Below the pieces are notes generated by a model that did not search any database, had not been told where the DNA came from, and saw nothing but the letters and a program-made list of their open reading frames with translations. This document shows positions 48,961 through 64,000 of a stretch of DNA of 64,000 nt, piece after piece; positions within the stretch are counted from its first letter, which is position 1, and the number at the start of each line of letters is the position of its first letter. Both the position numbers and the translations under genes were made by a program. This DNA comes from Leptasterias polaris. Taxonomy: Eukaryota > Echinodermata > Asteroidea > Forcipulatida > Asteriidae. Location: the NCBI GenBank assembly GCA_037783415.1, contig JAZGTN010000089.1, positions 2,914,001-2,978,000 on the forward strand, read 5' to 3'.

Positions 48961-49244
48961 ATAGACCTTTCCATTGTTGATAAACAAACCGCGCTGGTTG
49001 GCATGGCCGGTCGAATGTTAGCAAAATACTCAATTTGTTTACAGATTTTGTGACCAAATTCAACATTTCTATAAACTTTTAATTAAAACAATTAAAACAA
49101 AACACATCCCATGATTGGCTACTCTGTTTCCAACAAATTTAACAGTATTTTTGAATATTTGTTACAAACTGTGGCTATCTGTTTTTGCTTTGCATTAATG
49201 GCTTCCCATAGTTTTCCAACTTTTGTTGCAATAGAAAGGTCTAT
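48961..49244. mobile_element. MITE with ATAGACCTTTCCATTG ends (copy 2)
   Basis: Termini ATAGACCTTTCCATTGTTGA and GCAATAGAAAGGTCTAT; it aligns along its length with 29794-30082 in the same orientation. Confidence 0.85.
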
Positions 49245-50325
49245 TGGAAGCAGTTTACACTGTACACAATGGGCTTATTATTGCATGTCTTCAGTTCCCT
49301 CTTACGGTGTAATACTAGAGCATTAATAATGATTATGGATACAAGTGGCTTGATTGGAGACTAAATCATAACTGACCTCAACTTACAGTTGGGTGTGTTT
49401 TGTCAACCTTGACCAGAAACAAGTTCTTACAGAAAAAATTTACTGACCATTACCATTTTCGAGAGCTACACAAAAACAGGTCAATGGCTTATTCACATCT
49501 ATTGAATGTTCTTAAAATTGTTGTCATTTGTTTTATTTTCACATAATGAAAGTTAGTCTTATTGCAGGGGGGGTGCTTCTGTGTTAGTAATTTTTTAACA
49601 AGTTCAGTCAGCAACGGATTTGGAACAGTGTTGAATTGGAATCATCAATGACTAAGAGAAAAAGCAAAACAACTTGTACATCCCAGTTTTGCAAAGCAGT
49701 CATCGACGACCAAGAGGGAAGAACAAAAAACATGGTCGACCCTGAATTTTTAAAATCAACCTAAACATAATGAATATAATTATATCAATTTTTGAAGGCT
49801 TTCCTTCGTCTTTAATTTTTTTACTCAAATCGCCAGAAAGACTGAACTGCTGTATTTTATTGTATGATAACGCCCATCTTTGATTGTAAATACATTTATT
49901 GATTCCTATAGCTGGGAATGGTTGAGAATGATTCAGCATGCTTTTTAAATCCATATTTTAATTACTGGAACATGTTGGCCTCAAACAGGATTACAAGAGG
50001 TGAACAATGTAAAGAAATGTGAATATTTGTAAATCTTATATAATGATTTAAGTGTGGTGGGAGCGTTTGGAGAAAGACAAGGATGGAATAAATAAACATG
50101 AGTAATTAAGATATCGCAAGTTAGGTTGGATATTGGCTTTGGCTAAAGCACTGGCTTAGGCTCTGACTCAGGCTCTAGCTAAAGCTCTGTCAGTTATTTT
50201 GAAAATGTACACTTTCAGTACAGGACTTTAAAACAAGGTGGTAGAGCCTAAGTCGGAGAACAAGCTCCCGTCTTATGCAGGGACTTTTTGGTGAAGTGAT
50301 TACTCAATTTTATTTCCTCAGAGTA

Positions 50326-50570
50326 GTGTCTCGTAGCCGAGCGGTCTAGAACATTGAACTTAAGTTCTGATGGCCAAGTCATCAGAGTGTGGTCCAAGTC
50401 TTGAGCAAGAAGACAATTAACTGAAATTGCTTCTCCTCACCCAGGAAGGTAGAGATTATTGATGTGAATGACTAGCAACCGGTGCTGCATACTCCTAAGG
50501 GGTTTGGATGGTTTTTAGTATCGTTCAGGACCTTGATGATCAGGGTTTGTTTTGAGGGGGCCACTTAGCA
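50326..50570 (+). mobile_element. tRNA-Leu-derived SINE (copy 5, degraded)
   Basis: GTGTCTCGTAGCCGAGCGGT, then an anticodon arm AACTTAAGTTCTG and TCAGAGTGTGG; box B is eroded. Confidence 0.65.
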
Positions 50571-52477
50571 ACAGTGTTGCTACATCGTATGGTTCTGGCA
50601 AGCTTTTGTATAGCAACCTCCATATCAGCCAAGACTGGTATCCTTGTACCGGGTACCGTACAGTGTCATTGAAGATTGTATAGGCATGACATTTGGTGCT
50701 TGGAGGAATATCATGCCTGTCTAATGTGACTATGCAAAAGCTTGCCCAAGTCCGAGGATTTCAAATTGATAATTCATTTATGACTAAAGAAGTCATCGCA
50801 CCCGACACATCTAACTCGCAAAAGGAGAATCAACTTTTAAGAAAATTGTTGGTGTGAATTGTAAACAAAATGTCTTCAAGCGGGAATTGGATCTTGAAAA
50901 GGGAAACAGGACAAGATATTTGAAAGAAAGTTCAAGCCACATAATTCATATACTTAAAAAAAGTCCCATGAGTTTAATTTTCTTTGCATCGCTAATGATC
51001 AGGTTTGATAATCACAGATTGAAACTAATAATTTTTATGAATACATTGTTTTTAATTGTTTCTACACATTCTTTTCCATCGTTAATGTAGGAAACGTGTC
51101 TTCTTTATTTGCTCTTTACAAATTTCTGATAACATTTTCATATTTAATTTGTCAACAGTACGAACTGAACTACACCATATTGTAGGAGGAAATATGTACA
51201 AAACGACAAGAATGAGAAAATTATATCATTTTGTCATCTAAATCGCATTTAATAAAATGATTGTTTAATATTTTTTAAATATATACACAAAATTGTTACA
51301 TTAATTTATAAAAAAAAGTCCAGATTCACTGAGTGTTGTCCATGATATGGCTGAATTATACATAACTAATAATAAGTTTGCTGTTTTTTAACGGGTGTGT
51401 GCACAACATTGAATTGATCATTTCCCTTCCTCTTTAAAGATTCTATTCGTTGAGAAAATAAACCTAGTTTTGAGTTTTGGCAGGAGATGCTTACACAGTA
51501 CAAACCCTGTTAAAGTGTGATTTTGGAATCTTACATATACTAACCACACTGTGGTTAAAAGCCAGTGTTTGTAACTAATAATTAAATTTTAATTTTTACG
51601 TCTTGATTACTTACAAAGAGCTTTTTTTTCCTCTTAATTCCTTGTGGTGCTTTCCTTTAATGGGCTTTCAGTAAATTCGTCACTTGTTGAAACATTAATT
51701 TTTGTTTTTAAAATAATAAAAGCCAAGCAATTTCCTTCACCTGAATTCCCGCCTCATATTCCCTTTTAAAAAAAAATGGATTAATTCTGCCCCTTGCCTG
51801 TATCACACAAAAATAGCACTCAAGTACCCAGATCTCAGACAACACGTCAAATTTCACCGCGCGTTCAAGCGGTGGAGTGGTATTTGGTAGCTTTGAAAAT
51901 GGCAAAGACTTGCGTAAAACAAATTAAATATAAAACTACCCTCTCATTAGCTGTAAATGTATTTTGTTCATTCATTACCTAAGATTTTTCATGCTGCTTG
52001 TTCAAATGATCAGCTTTTGTTTTTATTAATTATGTAAATACAATGTTATTTGGACAAATCATCTGGTCAACAAAGATACTTCCCTCTGTTGGACGTCCAC
52101 AGTCATGAAGTGTTCTTATATTTATCTGTGTACAGTTGCTTAATAATCTTAATCGTTGAAGAAATGTAAAAGCGAAGGCAGAAATAAGCTAAAATTGCAA
52201 CACGCTGATTTCAAGTTTATATTTATCCCAGATTCTACAGTTGTTGCCATTGTGTATTTTGCATGAGTGTTACATCATGGAGTGTGCCATTAAGCTGTGA
52301 CCAAGGTTGTATGATTGCTTTTCAAATGCGCTTGTCATATCCTTACTAGATTACAAAACATGCCCGACTACCAAGTAACAACCAACTTGGCGTTTTTTGT
52401 AGTGTTACATGCCAGAAATGGAAGGTCTTTCTCTAGTGTATGGAATCTTTTTAAGTACAAGTGAGGGATAGTCCCAC

Positions 52478-52582
52478 GGCCCAATTTCATAGAACTGCTT
52501 ACCAGAAAACAAAGAATACCAGCCAAAATGCCTATGGACCGCTTACAACTGGTTTCAGCAGCTTCTATAAAATTGTGCCCCG
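52478..52582. mobile_element. GGGCCCAATTTCAT MITE (copy, short)
   Basis: Ends GGCCCAATTTCATAGAACTG and TATAAAATTGTGCCCCGG, 105 bases, internally deleted. It probably lies within the ALAD 3' UTR. Confidence 0.75.
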
Positions 52583-52920
52583 GGTCTAACTTCACATCTT
52601 GAGTTGTTAAAAAAAAAAGATTATCATTACCCGTAAAAATGGCCGACTTTACAGTGTGACGTCAAGTGGGAACTTGTCTCTTACACAGCTGGCACACTTC
52701 ATGTACACAATAAATTTCTTCTCTCCGTCTTGTCTTAAATTTTATCTCAAACAGCTGAAAATGTGTGCAATGTAACCATCTATTTCATACAGTAAACATT
52801 TAAATACAACAACAAAAAAGTGTAAAAACTATTCTTTACCGAGTATAATTTCCCAATGATTGACAAACTTGGCTGAAGACTACGGGTGGGCGTTGAACGT
52901 TCTCGTCAAAACAAGTTTTC

Positions 52921-58434
<5,514 letters not shown>

Positions 58435-58561
58435 GCTCTTCAAGGGAAAAAGACACAAGTATGTGTATTACTATTAGTAAAACAACCTCCATGGCAACAT
58501 CGTCTTGTATGTATTTCGGGTACACAAACACTTAGCAAGGCTCGAATTTAACGGGAATTTT

Positions 58562-59099
58562 CAATGGGAGACTTTTGGAAATCTCTGCCACTAGAGGGCA
58601 GCAGACCTACCAGGTAAAGTTGTTTGGCTGTTACGCTACTAATGTACTAGTACTTCACCGTGTTAGGCTTTCGGATGGCGGGAGAAAAGGAAATAAACAA
58701 CTATGTCGTCTGTCTGTGATCCCACTGTCTGGCAGTGTTGTCAGTGTATGTTCCGTCTCTAAAAATGCTTAGAGTAAATCATGTCACATGCAGATTGGCC
58801 TCCTAGATCGGCCCTTGTCGTTTGTGACTGTGTACGGATTGCAATGCTAGTGCTACTCGCCACACTCAGCACAACACTTTTTGTTCCAGAACAGTTTGGT
58901 ACTGCACACGACGTGTTTGGTATTGTGCTATCAAATCAAAAATACAGTAGGGTTGAATCTAAAATAACTTAAAAGAAAAAAACAACACGCAAAACGCGAA
59001 GTATTTGTTGACGAGTGCTCGTCACTCCCATGCTTTTCCTATTCCTAAAATTTTGACTTTACCTGGTGACGAGCGCAAAGTCAAAAGTCTCCCATTGAA
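58562..59099. mobile_element. Inverted-terminus element upstream of ALAD exon 1
   Basis: The left terminus CAATGGGAGACTTTTG (58562) and right terminus CAAAAGTCTCCCATTG (59082-59097) are perfect complements. Just inside them, ACCAGGTAAAG and CTTTACCTGGT are also inverted. The left arm resembles the hairpin at 54975. No coding sequence. It may be a MITE or a duplicated inverted segment. Confidence 0.6.
58589..58603 (+). promoter_or_regulatory. CTCF-like motif
   Basis: CCACTAGAGGGCAGC matches all 14 positions of the vertebrate CTCF core CCASYAGRKGGCRS. It lies 155 bases upstream of the ALAD start codon. Binding in this organism is unknown. Confidence 0.5.
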
Positions 59100-59235
59100 T
59101 ACACCGATCCATTAAGCCACGCCCATTTCTCATTGATCACCATTTGAGCCGTTTGGTGATCTTTGCACTAATGGTGATCGGGTTTCGCGGCTGTGATTGG
59201 TCAACTCGTAAGGAGGCGGGGCTTAATGGATCGAT
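59063..59235 (-). promoter_or_regulatory. Candidate ALAD promoter and 5' UTR exon
   Basis: Read on the minus strand, this segment has a GC box (59221-59213), a CCAAT box (59200-59196), a GGGCGTGGC box near 59124 and, further on, CACCAG|gtaaag at 59063, a good splice donor. Together with the acceptor just before the ALAD ATG it would give a housekeeping-type promoter, a short leader exon and a 0.6-kb first intron. The same DNA also forms inverted repeats with neighbouring sequence, so these motifs may simply be transposon sequence. No transcript is available. Confidence 0.3.
59106..59233. mobile_element. Short inverted-repeat element, GATCCATTAAGCC ends
   Basis: CGATCCATTAAGCCACGCCC on the left and GGCGGGGCTTAATGGATCG on the right are inverted, with additional GTGATC/GATCAC pairing in the centre. 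It overlaps the candidate ALAD promoter motifs. Confidence 0.6.
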
Positions 59236-60151
59236 CTATTGTACCTCACTGTGTAATATCTCCCCCCAAAACAAATTTTGACTTCGAGTCTGAAAAATTC
59301 CTTTCAGTTCTATTGAGTAAGGAAGTGTACTGTGAAGTGAAGACATTTATAGTATTCAAACAAGAATGGTGTGTTGACATACATAAATACCCTACTGCGA
59401 TTAAACTCATTCTTTGTTAGTTGTTGCACACAAGAGAAACACAGATCAGTGCAAGTAAAGAATGTATTGGAGTTGATTTGCCAAGTCCGTCTGAGTTATC
59501 GCTTGTACATTTCTTTTTTTAGCCATAATGACCTTGACATTTGACCTAGGGAACTAAAAACAACAAACGTCTGGAGATCCTAAGACTAATCCACAAACCA
59601 AGTTCATAGGAGTTGATACGCCAAGTGCTCGAGTGATTGCACGCATGCACACACAGGACCCCATTGTTTTCCTTTGTGATAACAATTGTGGACCTATTGT
59701 CCCTTCGTTGTGATTCCTCAGTTTGAATGTCACTACAAACTCACACAAGTGTGTATACACCTGCAATCGTGGACCTCCTATTGTCCCTCTTTTGTTTATA
59801 CTTTAACTTTTTTGCAACAGCTCCCATTGGTTTTGTACACGTTTTCCAACCGTGGACCTATTGTCCTCTTTTGTTATAGGTCCCCGGTTTGAATGTGTAT
59901 ACCTACTCACACAGACACACAAACACATGGAAGGACAAAGCAAACACTACAAACGCCCCTTCGGCTTCGCCGGCTGGGATTAAAATTCCTGAAGAATATG
60001 CAACAGATTAAGATGTTTACAATGTACAGTGATTTCACATTCACTATCTTATGAAGAAGACCAAGAACAAAACAGAAACGGAAACACAAAAGGTCTTCAT
60101 AGGGGAAATCTAAAGACTGGGGTGCTCAACAAGGAAGTTTGTAAACAAAGT
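59236..60151. other. Non-coding, degenerate repeats
   Basis: Three diverged copies of a segment with GTGGACCTATTGTCC at about 59689, 59772 and 59851, and a duplicated GGAGTTGAT-GCCAAGT word at 59469 and 59610. No gene recognised. Confidence 0.5.
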
Positions 60152-61129
60152 CTATGGGAGGTTCTTACCTACAGGAACAAAGGAAAGAACAAAAGATGTC
60201 TCCACAGGGACTTGAAAAATAGAATGTACAGTGTAAACACTGCCAAGTTGTGAGAAGGAATTTTGCACAATGACTATTACTGTATACATTATTTCAAGTA
60301 TATTCTGGATGCCTACTTGTACTTCTAGAAGCTTCCAGCTTGGATCATCCCTCGGTTCCCCTCCAGACTCACTCCACTGCTCATCCCTGGCTCCGTTACG
60401 GGGCTCACTCCTGGCTCCGCTCCGGGGCTCACCCCTGGCTCCGCTCCGGGGCTCACCCCTGGCTCCGCTCCGGGGCTCACCCCTAGCTTCACTTCTTAGC
60501 TCTTGGTCCTCCCAAGATGAGAAATTACCATAGTCCTGGTCCTCATATTCCTCATAATCTGGTGCCTCATTCTTTAAGGTGGTCAATATTGCAACAGGTT
60601 GGGGACGAGATGCATTAAGGTCTGACCTCTCTTCAGCACCATGCTCTTCAGTAGAGTGCATTGTGTCTTCGTGAAAACCATCCGATGACCCCTCATTGTC
60701 CGCTCCATCATCCTTTCTGAATTTCCCCAGCATTTTCCAGACTTCCGTTTCCACATTGTTCAGTTTGTACGCATTCGAAAGGTCGCACCTAAAACCATTT
60801 TTCTTACTCCACCATATTTTCCGTTTGGTTCTACACTTCAGGTCGTACCATTTCTTTTGTAGCTCCAAGACGGTTCGTGGAATAGTGGAGTATACATTCA
60901 CACTGGCCCGAACTTTTTCCCAGGCTTCGTTCTTCCTCGTCTGTGGTTTATCGCAGGTTTGTCTGGTGGCAGAAATGCCTTCAATGTTGGCCTTGATTGA
61001 TGCCATAAAAGCCGACATTGCTTTGCAGTTGTACTGTCCCTTCCGATGTATACATGCACTTGTAGCATGATCTTGACGCTTAGATGCAGACAACCTGGGC
61101 CTCTTCTTTCCTTCATTCTGGTATGGCAT
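60152..61129 (-). CDS. Myb/SANT-like DNA-binding domain protein, possibly spliced at its 3' end
   Basis: A 325-codon ORF from ATG at 61129. Residues about 35-110 resemble the three-helix Myb/SANT-like domain found in NAIF1-, FSBP- and Harbinger-associated proteins: AWEKVRASVN, then RTVLELQKKWYDLKCRTKRK. Residues 1-30 are basic, 140-210 acidic, and 211-262 a Gly-Ala-Arg-Gly-Glu-Pro-Arg-Ser tandem repeat. The helix LLEVQVGIQNILEIM follows. Thirteen bases upstream of the ATG is a strong acceptor (TTTTTTCCAG, exon from 61142), so a 5' UTR exon is likely. Near 60169 CTGTAG|GTAAGA sits after a pyrimidine tract and could be either acceptor or donor, so the last ~45 residues may be intronic. Function is inferred as nuclear DNA binding; it could be a host gene or a domesticated or transposon-borne Harbinger accessory gene. 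Confidence 0.65.
   Translation of the reverse strand: MPYQNEGKKRPRLSASKRQDHATSACIHRKGQYNCKAMSAFMASIKANIEGISATRQTCDKPQTRKNEAWEKVRASVNVYSTIPRTVLELQKKWYDLKCRTKRKIWWSKKNGFRCDLSNAYKLNNVETEVWKMLGKFRKDDGADNEGSSDGFHEDTMHSTEEHGAEERSDLNASRPQPVAILTTLKNEAPDYEEYEDQDYGNFSSWEDQELRSEARGEPRSGARGEPRSGARGEPRSGARSEPRNGARDEQWSESGGEPRDDPSWKLLEVQVGIQNILEIMYTVIVIVQNSFSQLGSVYTVHSIFQVPVETSFVLSFVPVGKNLP
60381..60486 (-). repeat. 24-bp coding minisatellite in the Myb/SANT-like ORF
   Basis: About four copies of a 24-base GC-rich unit encode the octapeptide ARGEPRSG. The middle copies are nearly identical and the outer ones drift, as expected for a recently expanding array. The unit is a multiple of three, so length change would not shift the frame. 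Confidence 0.85.
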
Positions 61130-61376
61130 CTTTCAGGTGTGGCTGGAAAAAGGGGTAAGAAAAAGGGACATTTTCACTGTTTACCAAAAACAATCGTGAC
61201 AACGACACCAAACAAAAGAACTACAGGAAAACTGCCTTTATAAGTCCTCCCGCACTCTTAGTTCTCAGTTTATGTCTTGAACTTATGTCTTGCTTCAAGA
61301 TCCAAAGATGCTTCTTTCCGTTTTGTCACATTAATGATGAAGCCATCAATGGAAGAAGTTATTACATGTTCAAACA

Positions 61377-61606
61377 CCTCGTGTGGTATCCCTAGATGCC
61401 TCGTGAGGTATCCCTAGATGCCTCGTGAGGTATCCCTAGATGCCTCGTGTGGTATCCCTAGATGCCTCGTGTGAGGTATCCCTAGATGCCTCGTGAGGTA
61501 TCCCTAGATGCCTCGTGTGGTATCCCTAGATGCCTCGTGTGAGGTATCCCTAGATGCCTCGTGAGGTATCCCTAGATGCCTCGTGAGGTATCCCTAGATG
61601 CCTCGT
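61377..61606. repeat. 22/24-bp tandem array, ten copies
   Basis: Ten units of CCTCGTGAGGTATCCCTAG plus ATG (22 bases) with two variants, one TG instead of AG and one carrying an extra TG (24 bases). The variants alternate in a pattern that suggests duplication of multi-unit blocks. The array starts about 235 bases upstream of the presumed exon start of the Myb/SANT-like gene. Confidence 0.9.
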
Positions 61607-64000
61607 ACCATCAAGCACAGCGCTTTTTCCTCCGGGAAATCTTCAATCAAATATTTTCAAGCACAATTCACAATGACGTGCAGCTTTAAATAGTTGCTTA
61701 TTCAAGTTCAAGTCACGCTGATGTTTGTCTAGCAGTTGATAGCACTACAAGAAGAGGCCCAATAAGTATGGCCTACATGTTTGAAAACTGCTTTAATGTG
61801 AGTTAGTCTAAACTACTGATGAAATCACATTGGTATTAAACATCCACAGAACTCCAACAAACACAGACAAACAACAAACGACAGGCAATTTCAAGTCTAC
61901 AAACAATTTCTCTTTGTTCTTACAAACATGTCAAAAAGGATGTTGGAGTGAACTCCAAGTGCTGATGAGGTGCTAGGTGTTGGATTAACCCCTTAGTGCT
62001 CATTTGAGTAACTTCACGGTTGTATGCTCCCCAGGGAGTTGAGAAAGTTAGAGGAAGGGTCTAAAAGTATGCCTGATGAACAGGGATAATAACGTTGTAA
62101 AGCGCCTTGAATTAACTACATTTCGGGGGATGGGGTTAGGAGTAGCGGGGTTAGTGGATAGTGTAAGTAAGATGGAGGTTTATGTTAACACCATGTGCAT
62201 GTATCACATGTACATTATGTCCATGATCTCTATTGTATTGTGAGTACAAGTATGTGTAGTTGTACACAGTAGCTTCCAGCCAGGTTTCACTCTTCAATGC
62301 TCCCGCATTCCGTCCAGCACTCCACCCTTGAGTTGAGCAAATCCCAACTCCAGTAGCCAGGGATGAGAGTCATTGCTGGCAAAAAAGTCTGAAACTACAT
62401 GGATCCAAATTTTAAGACGTAGGGCCTACAATCTACATGTATGTTGAAATGATGGCGTTTCTACCTTTTGGTAACCCCTAGGGAGGGTTTGGAATTCAAA
62501 GGGCTTTTAGGAACAGTGTCCTAAGCACTAGTGAAGTAGATCAAAGGGCAGTCTTTCTTTTATGTGGAAAAGTGAAATGCTTTTTTTATTCACCAGGCTC
62601 ACATAAAAAGTCTGAATTCAGACAAAAGTCTGAAAAATCTTATCCCTGAGTAGCCTGCGCCAGCTTACGTAACCCTAACAATCCCTAACCCTACAAATTC
62701 AAACAGGGCAAAGTGTTTAATTTTGTTAGGTTAAGTACAGTGAAGTTAGGATTGGGTGTTTGATTCTGTGGGATTGTGTATCCTTGCTGACAAGTAATGG
62801 TGTTGGAATTTGATTGAGTGGGTATGGTGGATGTGTGAAATGTACATGTCTGGCATTGCTCTTTCCTCCATGGTCTAATGAGATAGTTGTTGGATTATGT
62901 TATGTTGGGTACTGTGTGATTTCACTGATCAAATTTTGCACATGCCAAGTGTACACACTCCAACAAAATCAAACAAAAAAGGCCTGTTGGAGTTTGTTAG
63001 GTTGTGTATCGTCCCCCTAAGATTGGGCACAGTTCCCATCTCATGGTAGTATAAGCTGTTGGAATGTGTTGGGTTAGGGATGGATTCTAGTAAAAACGCT
63101 TTGGGAGTTAGGGTTAATTAAACCATGGAGCTATAAAAACAAAGAACCTCACTCCAATTTGGCATTCTGCATTCTCCTGGATGCCTGAATCCTGATGACA
63201 ATTAGAGCTTAGGCGACTTCTGTTTGAAACAGCAGTAAACCTCCGGTTCATTTTAGTATGCATTGTGTTTACTACAAACCTTTATCTTATTATTGTACCT
63301 CCACCATGCAAAAATTGCAAGCCTACAAAGATTTCCAAGGACCAGTTTCCCGATTTGTCAACATTCAGTGGAGACTCTAAGGCTCCCATCACCAGCAAAG
63401 CCAGGGTCTTCCCTTAAAAGTTTCCATAACTTGCCAGCAGGACCACTCCAGTGACCTTGTCGTTTCACTAGTCTGTTAGAGTTTCCACTATAAAACTGGT
63501 CTATATTTCACCCTAAATGCAACAATATGCACCAAATGGTAATAGTTGTTGTAATCTGTTGCATTTGGCAGTCAACTGAGATGTCATTCTTTGGCTGAAT
63601 TTGTTGCAGTGACTTCTTATTGGTGTTGCATTTTGTTGTATTTGGCAGAGTTCATGGTCCCACATATTAGCCAAGTCACCACTACACTTATGTGCATACT
63701 GTTGCATTTAGCAGGGCAAACACCCTTGCTCAGTCTTAACACAAACAACATGCCTGCACAATGCAACAAAATCCCTTGTTGCATTTTGGTTTACAACGTG
63801 ATGCCTTTTTCTCCACTTTGACATTTTTTCGGGCTCTTTTGATCTTGAGCAATGGGTGAATTTGAATTTAACCAAAACTTGTTGGCTTTTTGAGTATTGT
63901 GCTGTCACAAATTTGTTGTGTGTGTTTTTCTTAATAACTATTTGATATTTCAATCTTTTTATGTAATATTGCTGGTGCTTTTATGAGATTTTTAATGACT
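61607..64000. other. Right-hand non-coding region
   Basis: No gene found. It has TAACCCTAAC words near 62670-62692, and a stretch at 63520-63790 in which GTTGCATTTGGCAG-like words recur on both strands. A GTAAAGCGCCTTGAATTAA word at 62097 resembles a LINE 3' tail. Confidence 0.45.

Larger units (their letters stand above)
47488..52920. other. Region between the convergent SCAI and ALAD genes
   Basis: No coding sequence recognised. It contains part of the GGCAATGACC dispersed repeat (48720-48747), the MITE at 48961-49244, a degraded Leu-type SINE at 50326-50570 and a MITE at 52478-52582. The rest is AT-rich and featureless. Confidence 0.5.

Noticed and set aside
48637..48987. 116-codon minus-strand ORF between SCAI and ALAD
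   Set aside because: It spans part of a dispersed repeat and the edge of a MITE, and has no domain.
60270..60533. 87-codon plus-strand ORF with a Leu-Ala-Pro-Leu-Arg-Gly-Ser repeat
   Set aside because: It is the antisense shadow of the 24-bp coding minisatellite in the minus-strand Myb/SANT-like ORF.

Overview
This is a eukaryotic, animal nuclear genome segment: AT-rich, intron-dominated and dense in short transposon remnants. Two protein-coding genes are securely recognisable from spliced exons whose GT/AG boundaries and reading phases all agree. The repeat content (several families of short palindromic inverted-repeat elements, tRNA-derived SINEs, L2/CR1-like LINE tails ending in TTA microsatellites, poly-C tracts) together with deuterostome-like gene structures suggests a marine invertebrate deuterostome. 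An echinoderm, possibly a sea star, is my best guess, but that is inference.

Layout. From 1 to 10611 I find no exon; it is probably an upstream intron or flank of SCAI and holds foldback elements and a striking palindromic minisatellite pair (7072-9906). On the plus strand, ten exons from 10612 to 47064 encode the C-terminal 433 residues of SCAI, a nuclear cofactor of MRTF/SRF transcription and of DNA repair; the N-terminal exons must lie to the left of the window. Its introns (up to 15.3 kb) carry most of the SINEs, LINE fragments and MITEs. From 47065 to 52920 is the SCAI 3' flank.

On the minus strand, nine exons from 58434 down to 52921 encode a complete 332-residue ALAD (porphobilinogen synthase, heme pathway), convergent with SCAI. 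A CCAAT/GC-box segment with a possible 5' UTR donor near 59063-59230 is a candidate ALAD promoter, although it overlaps inverted-repeat elements. Further right, also on the minus strand, 60152-61129 is an ORF with a Myb/SANT-like DNA-binding domain, an acidic middle and an 8-residue tandem repeat coded by a 24-bp minisatellite. From 61130 to 64000 there is a 22-bp tandem array and low-complexity DNA without recognisable genes.

The genes are housekeeping or regulatory loci with no evident joint pathway. The most unusual content is in the mobile DNA: a TTAA-flanked piggyBac-like MITE nested in another MITE, inverted repeats carrying CTCF-like motifs, MITE families sharing ATAGACC termini, and a possible 2.8-kb element with inverted ends and CCATGG palindromic arrays.
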